Assembly (NCBI RefSeq): GCF_900964775.1
Contig: NC_041813.1
Coordinates: 32,366,960 to 32,430,959, forward strand
Length of the DNA: 64,000 bases
Direction: 5' to 3'
Source: Scleropages formosus
Taxonomy: Eukaryota > Chordata > Actinopteri > Osteoglossiformes > Osteoglossidae
Of the stretch, positions 19,001 to 31,722 are shown piece after piece. Position 1 is the first letter of the stretch. Each line of letters starts with the position of its first letter. A program made the translations under genes and the position numbers. The notes below the pieces were generated by a model. The model was not told the DNA's origin. It searched no databases and was given only the letters and a program-made list of their open reading frames with translations.

Positions 19001-21756
19001 TCGAGCGCCTCATCCTGCCCAGCAGAGTCAGAGAGTGGGTGAGAGTGATGTACAGAACAGCATCGCTGAGGGGTCTACGCTTAGAGCCCGGAGTCGAGAA
19101 GAGGGGCTGACGTGCAACCCTGTGGAAAGGAAGCTGAGCCCCGTCACGGGAAGAGAGCGGGGGAGCAGAGTGCAGGCACCCAGAACGAGCTCCATGTCGC
19201 CTGAGAGGGAACAAGGACAAGGGGGGGAGCGCTACTCCCCAACAGAACCGTCCCGAGATGCGTCCCTTTCCCCTTCCACAGGGGCGCAGCAGGAAGCATT
19301 CACAGGCGAGGACAGAAGCAGATCTGAAAACGAGCCGGCACGAGGATGGGGGTCGGAGGTGGGCAAGAAGCGCTATGTGCCCTCAGAGGACACGAGTCCC
19401 CCGGCCACCCCCCCCCAGGAGAGAGGAAGGGAACGGCACTCTCCAGCCAAGGCCAAGCAGGATGAAGGCCGAAAGCCGGACTCCTCGTCCTTGCTGACTC
19501 GTGAGCAAATGGTCATGAAGGACAGTGGCAGGGAAAGAGGCGGAAGGTCGGCAGAGGCCCAGGTCAACCGAGGACAAGAGGGCGCCCCCCTGGCCCTGCA
19601 CTCCTCTCACTCGCCTTCATCACCGCGTCGCACTCCTCCTTTGCAGTACCAGGATGCATCACGGCTCTACCGCCGTTCGACGCCCTCCCCCAGCCCAAGA
19701 CGAGGATCGAGACGGACTTCCCCCCATCTCACCCGACACTCTTCCCGCAGGGACAGAGAGAGAGATCGCAACCGCGATGGGGACAGGGAGAGGGACCGAG
19801 ACAGGGAGAGGGTGAGGAGGTACTCTCCTCTATCACGCAGAGACAGGGACAGAGAGAGAGACAAGGAGCGGGAGCGGTCTCGAGACCGGAGGCAGAGGAG
19901 GAGCCGAACAAGGAGCCCGAGGAGACGCAGTCCTCCATACAGGTAAGTTGTGACTCTGTTTCTCCGACTGCCATCTGTGGTAATGCTGCTGTGATGTTTT
20001 GGAAAATGTTTTGGCTTTCCATTTCCTGTGTTCTAGGTCGCGGCGCTCGCCTTCTCCATACCGGCGGAGACGGAGCAGTCGCTCACTTTCCAGAGAAAAG
20101 GAGAGGGAGCGAGAAAGGGAGCGAGAGAGAGAACGAGAAAGAGAGCGCGAGAGGCTCAGAGAACGGGAGCGTGAGAGGGAGAGAGAGAGGCGGCCCCGCA
20201 CTCCTCCCAAAGACACACAGCCTCAGCCACCTGGCTCTGCGTCGTCATCCTCCTCCTCGTCTTCCAGTTCCTCAGACACGTCTTCTGGATCCGAGAGTGA
20301 AGGAGAGCACGAGGCAGAGAAGGCCGTAGCAAAGGGAGGGGCCCGCAATGGCAGGGTCGAGGAGTCAGATGTGAGGGAAGGTGTGGGAGACGAACAGGGT
20401 GACAGACAGGAAAGAGGATGCACGGAGATGGACAGGAGCGCAAAAAGAGTATCTGTGTCACCTGCCCACGACATCTATCTCCGGAACAACGAAACAGAAT
20501 TGAGTCCACGGCCCAAGGAACAGAATGCAGGGCTGGCGCAGACAACCTGCCTGAGCATCCCTGGAGATGAGCGGCCCTCTGGGAAGCCAGAAGAAGGGGG
20601 GTGTGGTGGCCAGTGCAAGAAAGAGTGCAGCAGTAGTTCCGGGTCGTCGTCGTCCTCCTCCTCCTCATCATCATCTTCGTCTTCATCATCTTCATCTGAC
20701 AGTTCAGAGTCTGAGCCTGAGGGAGGCAAAGAGTGAGTTTGGGAGCCATGAAGCAATTGACTGGGGTTTTAAGTCTTCTGGATGAGATCGCGTCATGTAG
20801 GAAACTGGTTCCGATGTTTCGCTTCCCCTACTGGAAGCATCTTCAGGGAGCTTCCACATCTTGCGAAGGCTCACAGGCTCTGAGGGCTGGGTCGGTCGGG
20901 CGACCCCCGTTGTGCAGCGGCGCGGTCTTCCTGGAGAGAAATGACGCGGTCTCATCCAGAAGACTTAAAACCCCAGTCAGTTGACACCGGCTGCGGAAGC
21001 CTATGTGTTGTGCTGTGAAGCAATGTCTGCGCGTGAGGGTGCTGTCAATTAGGTGAGCTGAGAATACTCATCTGTTTCTCTCTCCGCTTTGGCTCAGGAA
21101 CAGTGATGGTGCTCGAGGACAGCGTGGGTCCTCGTCTTCCTCATCTTCGGAAAGTGAAAGAGAGATAAAAGAAAGGTAGTGTTGGTGAGAGCAGTGAGAA
21201 AATGAACTGTGCAGAGTCCGACTCTAAGAAGTTCTTCATTTCTGAAGAAGATTGTCGTGTACATTAGACGTGCTTGTCCTCTCTCTGGCAACTTTTTAAA
21301 CCAAATGACATTAATACAGAAAGCAATTGTGCAGACGAAAAAACCGGCCACTGCTGCCTCTCTTATGGCGGCAGACCACTTGAATTTTTTGAAGATGAAA
21401 TGGAAAAACCATCGTTGTAACAGTTCACGTGTGACTTTCAGCTCACCTCGGCCGCGAAGGGTGCCGGCTGATTCCCTGAGAGACTCCCGCTCTCCTAGCT
21501 ACTCTCCTCCACTGCGAGCCCGCCAACCTGCCCCGTCGTCACCGTCCCCCAGGTCTCTAGCTGGTGGCATATCTCCTTTCCGAGCCAATTCTTGGCCGTT
21601 TGTCTCGTTTACACGTGTGACTTTCTCACTCCTGTCATTGTCATATGGTCTCTCAGGAGCTTTTCCTGTTCTCACCTGTCATGTTTTGTGCCTCATTCTT
21701 TCAGGAGCAGCAGAAAGGAAGAAAGCAGATCATCCAGCCGAACGCAAAGGAAGTAG
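15281..21756 (+). CDS. srrm2: SRRM2 (SRm300), spliceosomal SR-related matrix protein, compact form
   Basis: Thirteen coding exons (15281-15528, 15689-15784, 15873-16061, 16604-16690, 16772-16837, 17077-17109, 17198-17305, 17508-17646, 17757-19942, 20037-20732, 21098-21175, 21442-21552, 21705-21756) sum to 1362 residues in one frame. The N-terminus [20 protein letters not shown] and the following Cwf21 segment (AEILEHQRKRQLELKC) match vertebrate SRRM2, where this part docks on the spliceosome next to PRPF8. Next come TETHALA, FGIATDYVDGSSF, a polyGln run, Lys/Arg-rich linkers, a large Arg/Glu/Ser exon with 12-residue repeats, several polySer tracts, and a C-terminus with DSLRDSRSPSYSP, as in human SRRM2. 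Human SRRM2 is about 2750 residues, so this copy is half size, lacking the long RSRTP arrays. In human, SRRM2 organises nuclear speckles through such disordered regions. MMP25 and THOC6 are close neighbours in human 16p13.3 too. Confidence 0.9.
18201..18500 (+). repeat. 36-bp coding tandem repeat in srrm2
   Basis: About eight head-to-tail copies of a 36-bp unit encode the 12-residue motif REREKERER(E/V)AA. Three consecutive central copies carry Val where the others carry Glu, so they probably arose by local duplication of one variant. The charge pattern predicts a long single alpha-helix. In the same protein a CAG run at about 16024-16053 encodes nine to ten Gln. Confidence 0.9.
20754..20985. 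mobile_element. Hairpin (foldback/MITE-like) element in an srrm2 intron
   Basis: A left arm of about 42 bp (20754-20795, containing GACTGGGGTTTTAAGTCTTC) is matched by an almost perfect inverted arm at 20941-20985, with a unique loop of about 145 bp. No coding capacity. The left end lies only about 20 bp past the exon donor at 20732, so the intron RNA would start with a long hairpin. Confidence 0.8.
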
Positions 21757-22846
21757 TTTCCTGGTCTGCCCTGCTTCCTCCAGTGCTTGATCTTGGTCGC
21801 TGTTGTTGAGCAGTACTGGACTGTACCAACTGGAGATCCAGAGGAGGATATTGTGCTAAAGTCTGCGCTACGGTCTTCTTCCGGAGCCAGAAGAGATGTA
21901 TGGTGTACAGGAAGACGGATCGGTCTGGAACCCATTGTGCTGTTCTAATTTTTAGGGAGTAGTTTGTGTGGTTTTTTTTTTTTTTTTCTTTTTTTTTTTT
22001 TTTCTTTTTATTTTTAAAAATATGTTTATTCAGGACTGATGAATGGAAATATGGGAGAGACAGTGACATGGAATAGTGCATCACTTTAAATTCGGATGCA
22101 TATGTGATTACATGAACATACATGTATACTTGTACCAATGAGAAACTACCCTCTTGATAACCTCCTGAATGTCTGCTGTAGTAAACTTATAAGCAACGTG
22201 GTTATTACACTTGGGAGGGTTTGATGTCTCTGCTTTTCTCTAGAAATGTCAGCTTTGATTCCCTCCCCCCTTTTGGAAAATATTAAAAAAAAAAAAAAAA
22301 AAAAAAACAGGCAGTTGTATCCTTTTCCTGTGTTTATTCCATCGCATTAAAAGGTTGAATGACCATGGTTAGAAAGTGGCTATATGTGAATTGATTTGCA
22401 TACATGGTGCTGCGTTCCCTAAAAGGAAAAGAACGAGGCAACGCAACAGATCTGTCACTCCTGCCTTTAGCTCAACGCTGCTGGAGCAGTGGAGCGGGGC
22501 CCTCTGTGCGCTTGTGGTCAGAGGGCCGCGTCGCTCCTAGCGGGCCTCCTGCTCCAGGCACTGGGGGAGCTCTGTGTCCGGCAACGGCTCACTTTGACCA
22601 GGCACACTCCCGTTGAGGAGAAATGGGGATCGTGAATTATCGTGGCTCCGGAAGCCTCTGAGAAGGACGGTGTGCAGTGAGTGTCGCGGCACAGGTAACA
22701 ATCACTGACTGGACTGTACTTAATGTCTACAGAGTGCACCCTGATGTTTTCATCTGAATGGCTCTCTGGATTTTGTGCTCTTCCGGTATTTTTTTCTTCT
22801 ACATTTTTTGCCATTTGTAAGTGTGCTGTCTATGTCGCCCAAAAAG

Positions 22847-22852
22847 AATAAA
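22847..22852 (+). terminator. srrm2 distal polyadenylation signal
   Basis: AATAAA about 1.1 kb past the srrm2 stop. The long 3' UTR contains a T-rich run (about 21971-22003) and an A-run at about 22288. The next gene's start codon is only about 250 bp further on. Confidence 0.5.
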
Positions 22853-22874
22853 CCTAGACTCGACTTACAGTCGC

Positions 22875-22933
22875 TGACGTAATCAGGAGGACCCCGCTCG
22901 CTCGCTCGAGTTGGCGGCGCGGGATGTGACGTA
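22875..22933 (+). promoter_or_regulatory. thoc6 promoter with two CRE-like sites
   Basis: TGACGTAA occurs at 22875-22882 and again at 22926-22933 in a CpG-rich stretch (CGCTCGCTCGCTCGAG) about 170-230 bp before the thoc6 ATG. TGACGTAA is the half-palindromic CRE bound by CREB/ATF factors. Function here is inferred from motif and position only. Confidence 0.45.
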
Positions 22934-23104
22934 AAAAATTAGTGGCCGGAAGTGCAGTGACGCCATCTTCTAGAGACGTTTTATTTGAATTTTAAGAGCA
23001 GCGAAAACCAGAAGCAAGCGCATATTTTAAGAAAATTGTTAATTTACGAGTTATTTTTGGGGGGGTGGGAACTAAAGCTCTTATTCAGACGACGCGAAAC
23101 AGTC

Positions 23105-26100
23105 ATGGGTCCAGTTGAGGTACGTAACGTAGGAGTCTGCAGTTAAAAATCACTCAGAACAGAACAGAAGACGGAAAAGTTGGTTCGACCGGCACATTCA
23201 CTCACCGAGGTGTTTAATCTCCTTGTTAACAAGTTGTTAGCTGCACGATTCACTGATGCTATTAATATGTGGCTTTGAACAGCACTTGTTATTGAGTGCT
23301 GACATTAAGTTTGAACGCGGGTTCGGGTCTTATTTCCTGGCCGATGATCAGATGTGTGCTTTCCTGTGCTTACTTACTGTGACCCCCCCATCTCCCATTC
23401 CCCTTCTCCTTCCAGCTCCTCCACATGTCCGTGTTCTCGCAGAGCTTCTCACCCTGTGGCCGCTTCCTGGCTGCCAGCAACAACTATGGCGAGATTGCAG
23501 TGTTCAGGTGAGGGAGGTGCCTGCCACCACCACCACTGAGTGTCCTGACTCCTGCATCTGCCTTGAGAAACACATGGTGTCCATCACCTGAGCGTGTTAT
23601 AGTCTCTCCTTCCCTTCCAGTCTCTCATCCTCCCTCAGCCCAGAGGCGACAGGAATCAACCAGAAGCCCATCCTGACCTTCACAGGTCAGTCTCTTGCTT
23701 CCCTATTCATTTAGATCCCATGTCAGCCCCCCCGCACTTCCCCAGCTCATATCCGAACGCGTCCATCGCGTGTTCTGCTTCCTATGGATTAACCCTTTAA
23801 TGAAGGAAATGTGATGTACATTTTTCTTTCTCTGTAGAAACTGTAATGTGCCTGATATATTCTTGCACTAAGAAGTGGGATTCGTACAAATTTTGGGGTG
23901 AATTGCAAGTAATGTGTGCGTGTGTGTCTCAGCTCACGAAGGTCCCATATTTGCACTCCTTTCAACGGACGCACATCTCCTTAGTGCCGGGAACGGAGAG
24001 ATCAGTGCCTGGAGCTGGGCGGAGCTGGCCAAGCGAGTACGAGAGTAAAGTTTCCCAAACACTATTACAGATAATACCAAGAGATGGGCGATAGCTATCG
24101 TATGTAGTAATAGTAGTAACAATTAAAAAATATTCTGCAAGTCTTACATGAACTAGCTGCCCTCTCCTCCAAATGCTACTGGTGTAAGGAAGTGCATTAG
24201 TTCTGCGAAAGCAGTTTCTGGTGTTCTCAGGTGATCTTCAGTGGCTCTCTGGGGTATTCCATGAATGTTACTCTGTTTGTACCCACTTGTCTTTCGAGAA
24301 CCCCAAAGCTGTCTGGATTAGAAGACCACAATACAAGTAAGTGTCCATAGCAACAGCATGTGTTCAGTGGGGCTGCTGGTTAGTGGCCTTTGGGTTTCAC
24401 AGAACTGTTTTCCCCCTCTCAGGTCAAGTCTTGAGATTCCAGAGATCAACGACATGATCGTCAATTGCAGAGTGAGTTTAAAAAAAAAAAAAAAATTGTG
24501 TGTGTGTGTGTACAGGGACAGCTGGTAGCGTAGTTAGCACTGCTGCCTTTGGACCCAAAGGTTGCAGGTTCAAGCCTCATCTCCAGCTGTATTACCCTTG
24601 AGCAAGGTGTTTCTGTGCCTTCCACTCCTCCTGGGGCATAATTCCCTGCTGGCGTTTCTCAGCCAGGCTTGGGACTGTCCATGGCAGAGTTCTTGAGCAA
24701 GGTTCTTACCCTGAATCACTCCAGTAAAAACTACCCAGCTGTGTGTAAAAGGGTAAATGAGTGTAAGTACCTTAACGTTGTAAGTTGCTTTTGAGAAAAG
24801 CATGAGCAGAATGAATGTAAAATCATCACTGCATATCTTCCATACGTTACCTCACCGTGTCAGTGAGATGGGCTCTCGCCTGCAGTGTGGTGCGTGCCAG
24901 GTGTACTTTGTGCCACCTTTACTTGAAAGAGTTCTCCCTCTTGCAGGATAACAGTCTGGCGGTTGGTGGGGGAGACAACAATATTCACATCATGGATCTG
25001 GAGACGGGAGTATTCAAGGTGCAGCATTATTGGCCATCTCCTACACTGACACAAACACTGTGCCTGTCGCTGCTGTTGCTGCTGCTGCTCTTTGTGCAGG
25101 TGAACGTGGTGGTTGGATAAACTTCTCCTTCCCCTCAATTCTGTCTGTCTGTGCAGTCGGTGCTGCAAGGCCACACAGACTACATCCACTGCCTGAGTAT
25201 GAGAGAGAGAGAGGGGGAACTTCTCTCTGGAGGGGAAGACGGAGCTGTCAGGATATGGGGTGAGAGGCCTCCGTTCCAGGAGTGCTGTTGTACCGCTGCC
25301 GCTTTGGAGTGTGACGTGCTGTCCGCTGTGCTCCGACTGACTGCGCCTCCGCCGCTGACTCCTCAGACTGCAGGACGGGCCAGTCGGTGCACCGCCTAGA
25401 GGTCTACAAGTACGAGGTGAGGGAAGCGCCGAGCGGAGACGCTGGAGCGCCGCCAGTGGTGACGAATCCTCTCGTGTCGGAGAGTTACTTCGCTCGTGTA
25501 TGTGACGCGTGGCGCCTCTGACAAAGGCAGTGGTGTCTTCTTCCCGTTCTCCTTTCCGGTGGCCCAGGAATGCGCGCGCCCACAGTACGGCAAGTGGATC
25601 AGCTGCCTGACGACCGATTCGGATTGGATGGTGAGCCGCACGGAGAGTCCGAAGCGCTCCCTGCTGCGGGGATTGTTTGTTATCAGACTTTCAGAAACGT
25701 GTCAGTGTGAGACTCTGAGTCCCATCCTGCTTCTCCAGCTGCGCGGATGGCCGACTGTGTGGTTGGAGATGATCGATGTTCTCAGTCCTGCCCCCTCTCT
25801 CCATCCTAGCTGTGCGGAGGCGGCCCCTCGCTCTCTCTGTGGCACCTGCGCTCCCTCTCCCCGACATCCATCTTCCCCCTCTCAGGCTGTCAGCGGCAGG
25901 CCATGTTCTACCAGGACCTGGTAAGCCTCTCCTCCCTGGTGCTAATCCCTGCGGTGCAAAGGCGGGGCTTCGGCACCCCTGTCGTGGTGGCGTACAGAGA
26001 CCACAGTAGCTGGTGGTGTTACACGCTTCTCTTCCTCTCTGCAGATCCTGTCTGTTGGCGAGGGCCACTTTCTGTCGCACTGTCTCCTGGGGGGGGACGT

Positions 26101-26350
26101 GAAGTCCCTGATTCCCTGTAGTCCCCCATCCCTCAACACGGTGGCCCTCAACACCAACAGCACGGAGCACAGGGTGAGTGTCACAGGGCACGTGTCGCAG
26201 GGCACGCCGGAAGCCGGCCGCATGCCGGGACGTGCGGCCACTCGCCTCTCTCTCGCTTCCTTCCTGCAGGTGCTGACGGTGGGGGGGAGCAGCGATCAGA
26301 TCGATGTTTTCACCAACCTTTCGTATAAAGCCTTCTCCCTGTCCTTCTGA
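23105..26350 (+). CDS. thoc6: THOC6, WD40 subunit of the THO/TREX mRNA-export complex
   Basis: Thirteen exons (23105-23119, 23416-23507, 23621-23685, 23933-24036, 24299-24336, 24423-24471, 24947-25018, 25157-25259, 25367-25416, 25568-25630, 25810-25920, 26045-26173, 26270-26350) join without phase conflict to 323 residues; human THOC6 has 341. The chain is a seven-bladed WD40 propeller: [75 protein letters not shown] and [11 protein letters not shown] are the clearest blades. The first coding exon holds only MGPVE. THOC6 bridges THO subcomplexes and couples transcription and splicing to nuclear export; human mutations cause a neurodevelopmental syndrome. The long stretch EREREGE in one blade is slightly more charged than usual. 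The acceptor before 24299 (CTTTCGAG) is weak. Confidence 0.92.
24514..24826 (+). mobile_element. tRNA-derived SINE, family A, near full length, in a thoc6 intron
   Basis: Head GGGACAGCTGGTAGCGTAGTTAG (box A) and GGTTCAAGCC (box B), body CTCATCTCCAGCTGTATTACCC, TTGAGCAAGG, CCAGTAAAAACTACCCAGCTG, and tail AACGTTGTAAGTTGCTTTTGAG. About 75 bp of extra sequence lie between two TTGAGCAAGGT blocks, an internal duplication. It is flanked upstream by A15 and (TG)n. Confidence 0.8.
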
Positions 26351-26412
26351 GGAGCCTCCGACGGACCCCGCCCCGCGTGCGCAGCTCTGCCTCTGTGTCA
26401 CTGAACTTGCCC

Positions 26413-26418
26413 AATAAA
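26413..26418 (+). terminator. thoc6 polyadenylation signal
   Basis: AATAAA 63 bp past the stop codon at 26350, followed by a GT/T-rich stretch (about 26445-26475) suited to cleavage-factor binding. Confidence 0.75.
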
Positions 26419-26752
26419 CGTTTGCTGAGCATCTCTGTACGACCAGGTCTCCTTCGTCCTGCTGTGTGCGTTTGCACTCCTCGTTTTTGGACCGTTGGTG
26501 TGGAGGGCCTTCGCCAACAGTACATTTGTGCTTAGACGTGTCCATGCACAGCTCTAGAAAAGTCGTTTTATGGCCTTTTCGGAGCATTATAGACACAGAC
26601 TTGAGCCCCGCGGTTTGTTTGTTCCTTCCTTCCTTTTCGTTTATTAATATATTTAATGCCTCACTTTTTCTTTGTCCTCGTGAATGTGTTCAACACAGTG
26701 TGGGCTCTCTGAGTTTAACGCTTTACACGCACACAGACACGCAATGTACCTG

Positions 26753-27265
26753 AGGACAGCTGGTGGTGTAGTGGTTAGAGCAGCTGCCTTTGGATGCAGA
26801 GGTCATAGGTTCAAGCCTTGGCTGTGGTACCTTTGAGCAAGGTACTTACTCTGCATTGCTCCAGTAAAATTACCCAACTGTATAAATGGGTAAGTAATTT
26901 GTAACGATCTGGCTAATGAGTTAGCCCAGATCCTCACGTGGATTCCAGAAAGGCGTATAATTATATAAACCCAGACGGACACGGAAAAAAGGAAGCTCTT
27001 CTTTTTAATATCTTGTAGGCAACTATGGATGACATATTTCACACAGCTGTCTTTACAATAAAATAAACAACATTAAAGTAAAGTCCAAAACGTGCGAGGC
27101 ACAAAATGTGTACACGGCCAAGTATATCAGCCTGCGCGCACGCGCGGGAGAGAGGACCGAGGGCAGGAGCAACCCCTTAGTCTCCACCATAATACGTCAT
27201 CATTACAAATTGTAACCTTAACATTGTAAGTTGCTTTGGGAACAAAGCATCAGGTAAATGTATTG
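26753..27265 (+). mobile_element. tRNA-derived SINE, family A, interrupted by a solo-LTR-like insert
   Basis: The first part (26753-26899) has the tRNA-like head TGGTGTAGTGGTTAGAG and GGTTCAAGCC, TTGAGCAAGGTACTTAC and CCAGTAAAATTACCCAACTG. The second part (27208-27265) resumes with AATTGTAACCTTAACATTG and the tail TAAGTTGCTTTGGGAACAAAG. The two parts fit together on the 24514 copy, so this SINE was in place before the insertion. Confidence 0.8.
26900..27207. mobile_element. Solo-LTR-like fossil nested in a SINE
   Basis: A 308-bp insert begins TGTAACG and ends ATTACA, that is TG...CA with short inverted ends, and is flanked by a 4-bp AATT duplication (26896-26899 and 27208-27211). Inside are a TATA-like stretch (near 26957) and an AATAAA stretch (near 27058), as in retroviral or LTR-retrotransposon LTRs. 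No internal genes are present. Family not assigned. It looks intact as a lone LTR and is younger than the SINE around it. Confidence 0.55.
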
Positions 27266-27350
27266 TACTGCACATTACTCATGTTTTATGGAAGTTTTGT
27301 TTGGCTGCTTTTCTGTGCTCTTCTTTGATATCTTGGACTTTCCCCACACT

Positions 27351-27353
27351 GCA

Positions 27354-27444
<91 letters not shown>

Positions 27445-27509
27445 CTTAAGGGGGTAGCTCTCTTTTCACCTTTGGTTTCCTTTCCTGAATTTACTCTCTT
27501 GCAGGACTT

Positions 27510-27572
<63 letters not shown>
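27351..27572. repeat. Two long (TG)n microsatellites
   Basis: About 44 TG units at 27351-27439 and about 30 at 27512-27572, separated by 72 bp. Long alternating purine-pyrimidine tracts can adopt Z-DNA and vary in length. Confidence 0.95.
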
Positions 27573-27574
<2 letters not shown>

Positions 27575-28291
27575 TTTCACGGACAAATCAAGTGAGGCCC
27601 GTTTTTGTGTCCAAGGGTGTCCATCTCCCCGTTTCCCAAAATTCCTCTGTCAGCACTATGCTAATTTGCTCGTGTGACAATGAATCCTCGTGCGTGGGGC
27701 TCTGCGTCCACTTGGCTTTCCCCTGTATCGTGCTCTTGGATCCTCTGCCCCAGTTTTACTCACTCACGTGTCTTTTCCGCACACGTTTCTCTTTTCCTCA
27801 TTAGAGGTAGCACTTCCACCTGGTACCTCTGAGAGAGGGCGCCGGTGCCAGGGAAAGGGGAAGCGGCAGCTGGAAAGAGGAAGGGTCGTGCGAGTCGCGA
27901 TTCCTCCGCAGCCCGGTTCGCAAGAGCGAGGGGGCGTAACTGCAGTCATACCCAGGCACAAAGGCGTGGTTCTGGTAGCAGCTCGCTGGGCCCGTGACAC
28001 ACGTGCGTAAGAGGCACATGCGGGAAAGTGGTTCGCTGTTGGTGACGGGCAGCTCCGGGCGGACTCCGGCCACGGTGTTTGGGGGAGGGCGAGGCATCGG
28101 AGATCGCGGCCTGCGCTCCCTTCATGGCTGCTACACAACAAGGCACGTGGGCGGAGCGGCGAGAGCTGGGAGGAAGAGGGTTCTAGGGGGAGCACCGGAC
28201 CCTCCGCGTTTCACTGAAGCGACAGCAACAGCCGCGACCGAGCGGGACTCGGACCGAGTGGAGTGACGGCGCTGCGGTGATCAGCGGGGAC
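27573..28291. other. Upstream region and likely promoter of the RAB35-like gene
   Basis: No exon recognised. GC and CpG content rise from about 27830 to the start codon at 28292, consistent with a CpG-island promoter and 5' UTR. Confidence 0.45.
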
Positions 28292-30120
<1,829 letters not shown>

Positions 30121-30732
30121 TGAATGCGGAGGTGGGAGCGCAAAGGGAGAGTAACGATATAGGTGAAAGGTGGCGCCGCCGGGACCCTGTTTTACCGCTG
30201 TCCTCAATGCAAAGCATCGATGAAAGTGCACTGATTGCTGCAGGTGTGTCATGTGCTGCGCAGTATCTCTCCCACAGTGTGCCAGGCCAGAGCCCCGTGA
30301 CACACATCAGCCCACAGCACTCTTGCTTTGCTGTGCTCAAGGTTCCTGCCTCCGGGCCTCAGCAAAGGGCACACGGAGCTCATGTGATGCTGAGCACTAA
30401 GGCCACACCTCCACTCCTCTGCATTTCACTGTCATCTTTCTTCTTCTTTCTTTCCAGTGAGAACAAACTTTTTTTCCTGCTTTTCACTTTTTCTTTTCTT
30501 TTTTGCCCCCCACCTGGTGGACTGGCACCAAACTACAACTCCGCACGAGAGCAACCGTTTTTATCAAAATCTCAAAAATTTTACAGTCTTAATGGCCTTC
30601 TTCTTACACTTTGCCATAGTCTTTATGAACTGTTTATGAATTGTTTACAGTCTTCGTGAAAAACAGAAAATACAGGGGGTTTTTTTATAAGCAAACTTGG
30701 ATGTGTGTATATGTTATCTTGCGAAGATGATT

Positions 30733-30738
30733 ATTAAA
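30733..30738 (+). terminator. Likely polyadenylation signal of the RAB35-like gene
   Basis: ATTAAA about 610 bp after the stop codon in an AT-rich 3' region; the first good signal found downstream. Confidence 0.4.
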
Positions 30739-30914
30739 TTGGTGATATATGCCCGTTTCTCTGTGCTTCTATCAAATGTAAGAATCCAGATGGTACATAT
30801 TAAGAAAAACTAAATCCTTACAGAGTTTATCAATAATGAATTTAGAGACATCTTTACATAGCGTTTTAGGGTAATAACAGTGCCAGAAAAGGGGAGTAGC
30901 ACAGTCCATGGGGG

Positions 30915-31092
30915 TCTGTAGGGACAGGTAGTAGCGCAGGGGTGAGAGCGGTTACCTTGGGACCAAAAGGTCGCAGGTTGGAATCTCACCTCCAGCTGTT
31001 GTACCCTCAACTTCTCCCCTGAAATACCCAGCTGTATATATGGGTAAATAATCTTAAGTTACTTTAAAGAAGAGGGGCAGGTAAATGTTACA
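30915..31092 (+). mobile_element. tRNA-derived SINE, family A
   Basis: GGGACAGGTAGTAGCGCAGGG (box A region), GGTTGGAATCTCACCTCCAG (box B region), CTGAAATACCCAGCTGTATAT, then TAAGTTACTTTAAAGAAGAGG and AGGTAAATGTTA at the tail. The TTGAGCAAGG block is lost. Intergenic position between the RAB35-like gene and rnf25. Confidence 0.75.
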
Positions 31093-31349
31093 AAAAGAGC
31101 AATTAACATCTATCCCATTGTTGAATTTCCTGATATGTTTGACACGGTACAATCGTAAAACAGGTTTCCTTAATGCTGCTTATGAAGAAATATCTGAGAG
31201 TCTTCAGGCAGACTTCCCCCGTGTTACACTGTTAACGAATTGGTGTTTCAAGAGCACAAGGTGACATCATGTGAGGTGCCAACTTCACCGTAACGCAAAG
31301 AACGGCGTGTCTCTCATAGGTTCTGAAAGAGTGCGAGAAACAGATGTTT

Positions 31350-31722
31350 CCACAAAGAGTATGGAGCCCATTCGCTCCTCACGCCACAAGGACTATGGAG
31401 CCCATTCGCTCTTGACGCCACTGTTTGCTGTTGACGCCACAAGGAGTATGGAGCCCGTTCGCTCTTGACGCCACAGGGAGTATGGAGCCCGTTCGCTGTT
31501 GACGTCACAAGAAGTATGGAGCCCGTTCGCTCTTGACACCACAAGGAGTATGGAGCCCGTTCGCTCTTGACGTCACAAGGAGTATGGAGCCCGTTCGCTC
31601 TTGACGCCACTGTTCGCTCTTGACGTCACAAGAAGTATGGAGCCCGTTCGCTCTTGACGCCACAAGGAATATAGAGCCCGTTCCCTCTTGACGCCACACG
31701 GAGTATGGAGCCCATTCGCTGC
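31350..31722. repeat. 34-bp minisatellite with a two-tier unit
   Basis: About ten copies of a 34-bp unit (GGAGCCCGTTCGCTCTTGAC followed by GCCACAAGGAGTAT). Two copies carry an extra 19 bp made by repeating the TTCGCTCTTGACGCCACTG part, at about 31405-31440 and 31598-31632. The unit is not a multiple of three and no gene contains it. Confidence 0.95.

Noticed and set aside
24514-24590. Possible tRNA gene
   Set aside because: Box A and box B are present but there is no clover-leaf, and the same head recurs fused to a SINE body at several places.
25691-26596. Open frame opposite thoc6 (301 codons, minus)
   Set aside because: Spans several thoc6 exons and introns without family resemblance; chance openness in GC-rich DNA.
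27258-27804. Frames encoding runs of Val-Cys
   Set aside because: Translations of (TG)n microsatellites.
31350-31722. CRISPR-like array
   Set aside because: Units are contiguous without unique spacers, in a vertebrate genome; it is a minisatellite.
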